Shown here: in pieces, positions 6,348 through 8,163 of the stretch | How the letters are laid out: each line of letters begins with the position of its first letter | How positions within the stretch are numbered: position 1 is the first letter of the stretch | Source of the DNA: Methylococcaceae bacterium UBA659 | Lineage (GTDB): Bacteria > Pseudomonadota > Gammaproteobacteria > Methylococcales > Methylomonadaceae | DNA length: 8,163 nucleotides | Assembly (NCBI GenBank): GCA_002299495.1 | Contig: DBNZ01000016.1 | Location: forward strand, 1-8,163 | Reading direction: 5' to 3' | Made by a program: the position numbers and the translations under genes | Notes under the pieces: model-generated | The model's database searches: none | Told to the model about the DNA's origin: nothing | Seen by the model: the letters and a program-made list of their open reading frames with translations, nothing else

Positions 6348-6459
6348 CGGTGAGAAGAGTAGCGGGGGCAGCCTCCCTGTGCATAGATAAAATTGACTTT
6401 GTAACGGCTACTCGTACAGAATGTCTGGTTTAATTTACTCGCCTCTATTTCAGATATGT

Positions 6460-7287
6460 ATGGATGACCCTCAATTTAGGCCAAACCCATTGGTGTCGAT
6501 ACGAGATTTATCATTTGCACGAGGCAGCCATAAAATATTCGATGGTGTCTCGTTGGATATTGAGCGAGGTAAGATCACGGCCATAATGGGACCAAGTGGC
6601 ACCGGCAAAACCACGCTGCTAAAACTGATGGGCGGGCAGCTATGCCCTGATCAAGGGGAGATAGTGGTTGACGGGCAAAACATCTCGCTATCAAGCCGGG
6701 ACCAGCTTTACGATTTACGCAAACGGATGGGTATGCTGTTCCAAAGCGGAGCCTTATTGACGGATATGAGCGTTTACGACAACGTAGCGTTTCCTTTGCG
6801 TGAACACACACATTTGCCAGAATCCATGATCCGTACCTTGGTACTGATGAAATTGGAGGCGGTCGGGCTGCGTGGCGCAAGAGGCCTGATGCCCAGTGAA
6901 CTTTCCGGCGGCATGGCTAGGCGCGTGGCAATGGCCCGGGCCATTGCCCTAGACCCGATGATGATCATGTACGATGAACCCTTTACTGGGCAAGACCCCA
7001 TTTCAATGGGAGTCTTGCTGCATTTGATCAAATCGTTAAACAGCACATTGGGTTTGACCAGTATCATCGTCTCCCATGACGTGGTCGAAACGTCGGCCAT
7101 AGCCGACTACATTTATGTGCTGGCCAATGGCAAAATTATCGACCACGGCACGCCCATTGCCATCAAACAATCACCATCCGCCTGGATACATCAATTTATG
7201 ACCGGTGCCGCCGACGGCCCCGTGCATTTCCATTATCCGGCAAAAAACTACATCGATGATTTACTCTCAACCGGAAAAAGATATTAA
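6460..7287 (+). CDS. mlaF: MlaF, ATPase of the phospholipid transport ABC system
   Basis: MlaF is the cytoplasmic ATPase of the MlaFEDB complex, which moves phospholipids between inner membrane and periplasmic carrier to maintain outer-membrane asymmetry. From ATG 6460 it has 275 residues (E. coli 269). Motifs are Walker A GPSGTGKT (44-51), Q-loop LFQSGAL (Q95), signature LSGGM (148-152), Walker B MIMYDEP (168-174) and H-loop H206. The segments RKRMGMLFQSGALLTDM and MKLEAVGLRGARGLMPSELS closely follow E. coli MlaF. The C-terminal GPVHFHYP extension is also family-like. An in-frame ATG at 6421 would add 13 residues absent from E. coli. Neither start has a Shine-Dalgarno; I prefer 6460 on length. 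mlaE follows after 11 bases. Confidence 0.95.
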   Translation: MDDPQFRPNPLVSIRDLSFARGSHKIFDGVSLDIERGKITAIMGPSGTGKTTLLKLMGGQLCPDQGEIVVDGQNISLSSRDQLYDLRKRMGMLFQSGALLTDMSVYDNVAFPLREHTHLPESMIRTLVLMKLEAVGLRGARGLMPSELSGGMARRVAMARAIALDPMMIMYDEPFTGQDPISMGVLLHLIKSLNSTLGLTSIIVSHDVVETSAIADYIYVLANGKIIDHGTPIAIKQSPSAWIHQFMTGAADGPVHFHYPAKNYIDDLLSTGKRY

Positions 7288-7298
7288 GGTTATGTGTC

Positions 7299-8081
7299 GT
7301 GGTTAGATTCTTACAATATTTAGGTGGCGGCACCCTTACCAACTTTACCAAACTCGGCCGGGGAGCCCGCTTTCTGTATCTAACGATGGCCGGTGTCGGC
7401 TCTGTTTTGCCACGCTTCAGATTATTGCTTAACCAGCTCTATTCAGTGGGGGTTTTGTCCTTTTTAATCATCAGCATCTCCGGCTTGTTTGTTGGCATGG
7501 TATTGGGTTTACAAGGTTATTACATCTTATCCGATTTTGGCGCCGAAGAAACCTTAGGGGTCATGGTCGCCGCGTCTTTGGTGAGGGAATTGGGACCGGT
7601 GGTTTCAGGTTTGTTGTTTGCAGGCCGGGCCGGTTCCGCGTTGACCGCCGAGATTGGCTTGATGAAAGCCACCGAACAACTCTCTGGCATGGAAATGATG
7701 GCGGTTGATCCGATCAAACGCATTGTATCGCCACGTTTTTTAGCCGGCTGCCTGTCCATGCCTTTATTGGCGGCCTTGTTTAGCGCTATCGGCATCATTG
7801 GCGGGGAATTGGTGGGTGTCGGGCTGTTAGGGGTGGATGAGGGCGCTTATTGGGCGCAAATGCAGGCCAAGATTGATTTTCAGGATGACATTGCCAATGG
7901 CTTTATCAAAAGCCTGGCGTTTGGTTTTGTCGCCACCTGGATCGCCCTATTTGAGGGATATGACGCGGTGCCGACTGCCGAAGGTGTCAGCCGGGCGACC
8001 ACCCGCACCGTGGTCAATTCGGCGTTTAGCATTTTAGGGCTCGATTTTATACTCACTGCACTCATGTTTGGAGATGATTGA
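7299..8081 (+). CDS. mlaE: MlaE, permease of the phospholipid transport ABC system
   Basis: MlaE is the integral inner-membrane permease that pairs with MlaF and contacts the MlaD hexamer. The protein has 260 residues, the same as E. coli. Hydrophobic segments are visible near 50-75 (VGVLSFLIISISGLFVGMVLG), 85-110, 145-170 and 200-225. The conserved signature ELGPVVSGLLFAGRAGSAL and the following TAEIGLMKATEQL lie around 97-130, with MEMMAVDP just after. The C-terminus GLDFILTALMFGDD is typical. The start is GTG at 7299, preceded by AAGG (7286-7289) that overlaps the mlaF stop codon, so coupling with mlaF is likely. The earlier ATG at 7292 is out of frame and stops after four codons. Confidence 0.96.
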   Translation: MVRFLQYLGGGTLTNFTKLGRGARFLYLTMAGVGSVLPRFRLLLNQLYSVGVLSFLIISISGLFVGMVLGLQGYYILSDFGAEETLGVMVAASLVRELGPVVSGLLFAGRAGSALTAEIGLMKATEQLSGMEMMAVDPIKRIVSPRFLAGCLSMPLLAALFSAIGIIGGELVGVGLLGVDEGAYWAQMQAKIDFQDDIANGFIKSLAFGFVATWIALFEGYDAVPTAEGVSRATTRTVVNSAFSILGLDFILTALMFGDD

Positions 8082-8082
8082 C

Positions 8083-8163
8083 ATGCAGCACACCCACACC
8101 CAAGACACCTTAGTTGGGCTTTTTGTCGCGATCGGCAGTGCCGGGCTGTTTTTTCTGGCCTTA
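8083..8163 (+). CDS. mlaD: MlaD, MCE-domain phospholipid transport protein (5' fragment)
   Basis: Only the first 27 codons are present; the gene runs off the right edge. The fragment reads MQHTHTQDTLVGLFVAIGSA and continues hydrophobically, giving a short polar N-terminus then a membrane anchor from about residue 10. This matches the N-terminal layout of MlaD (E. coli begins MQTKKNEIWVGIFLL), whose periplasmic MCE domain forms a hexameric ring on MlaFE. GGAG (8070-8073) lies nine bases before the ATG, inside the end of mlaE. The MCE domain is outside the window, so the call rests on the N-terminus and on following mlaE directly. Confidence 0.88.
   Translation, partial: MQHTHTQDTLVGLFVAIGSAGLFFLAL

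Larger units (their letters stand above)
6095..6459. other. Divergent intergenic region between kdsD and mlaF
   Basis: This stretch of about 365 bases must hold the outward promoters for both units, yet no convincing sigma-70 promoter pair is visible on either strand. It contains a 10-bp palindrome AACTTAAGTT (6158-6167), a Shine-Dalgarno-like AGGAGG (6228-6233) with no start codon at a usable distance, three inverted repeats in 6269-6347, a perfect TTGACA (6323-6328), and a TTGACT (6393-6398) followed after 16 bases by TACAGA (6415-6420). The last pair is the best plus-strand promoter candidate but is weak. I see no gene here. Confidence 0.6.

Overview
The window is a conserved gammaproteobacterial cell-envelope locus with two divergent transcription units. 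The gene order is close to the E. coli kdsD-kdsC-lptC-lptA-lptB-rpoN-hpf-(ptsN)-rapZ cluster with divergent mlaFED. The lipopolysaccharide (Kdo) genes mean a Gram-negative outer membrane. Protein features point to a non-enteric gammaproteobacterium: RapZ lacks the basic C-terminal tail of E. coli, and ptsN and yrbG are missing from their E. coli positions. A methanotroph-like (Methylococcales) lineage is my impression only.

The minus strand, read from about 6094 down to 28, is one tight unit. kdsD and kdsC act in Kdo synthesis, and lptC, lptA and lptB in lipopolysaccharide export. rpoN (sigma-54) follows, then hpf (ribosome hibernation) and rapZ (P-loop regulator). Junctions from kdsD to lptB overlap by 1, 4, 11 and 4 bases. 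rpoN follows lptB after 24 bases, hpf follows rpoN after 47, and rapZ follows hpf after 79. The 27 bases at the left edge lie past the rapZ stop and are unassigned.

The plus strand from about 6460 to the right edge carries mlaF, mlaE and the first 27 codons of mlaD. These belong to the ABC system that moves phospholipids between the inner and outer membranes. Both units therefore maintain outer-membrane lipid asymmetry: one delivers lipopolysaccharide, the other handles phospholipid.

All genes look intact and ordinary, apart from mlaD, which is cut by the window edge. I see no mobile element, CRISPR array, tRNA or rRNA, and no novel enzyme system. The non-coding DNA is the least ordinary part. 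The kdsD/mlaF divergent region holds three perfect or near-perfect inverted repeats in about 80 bases, with a possible competing fold. The short hpf-rapZ gap, where ptsN is absent, holds a 9-bp inverted repeat and an 18-codon open frame whose stop overlaps the rapZ start.
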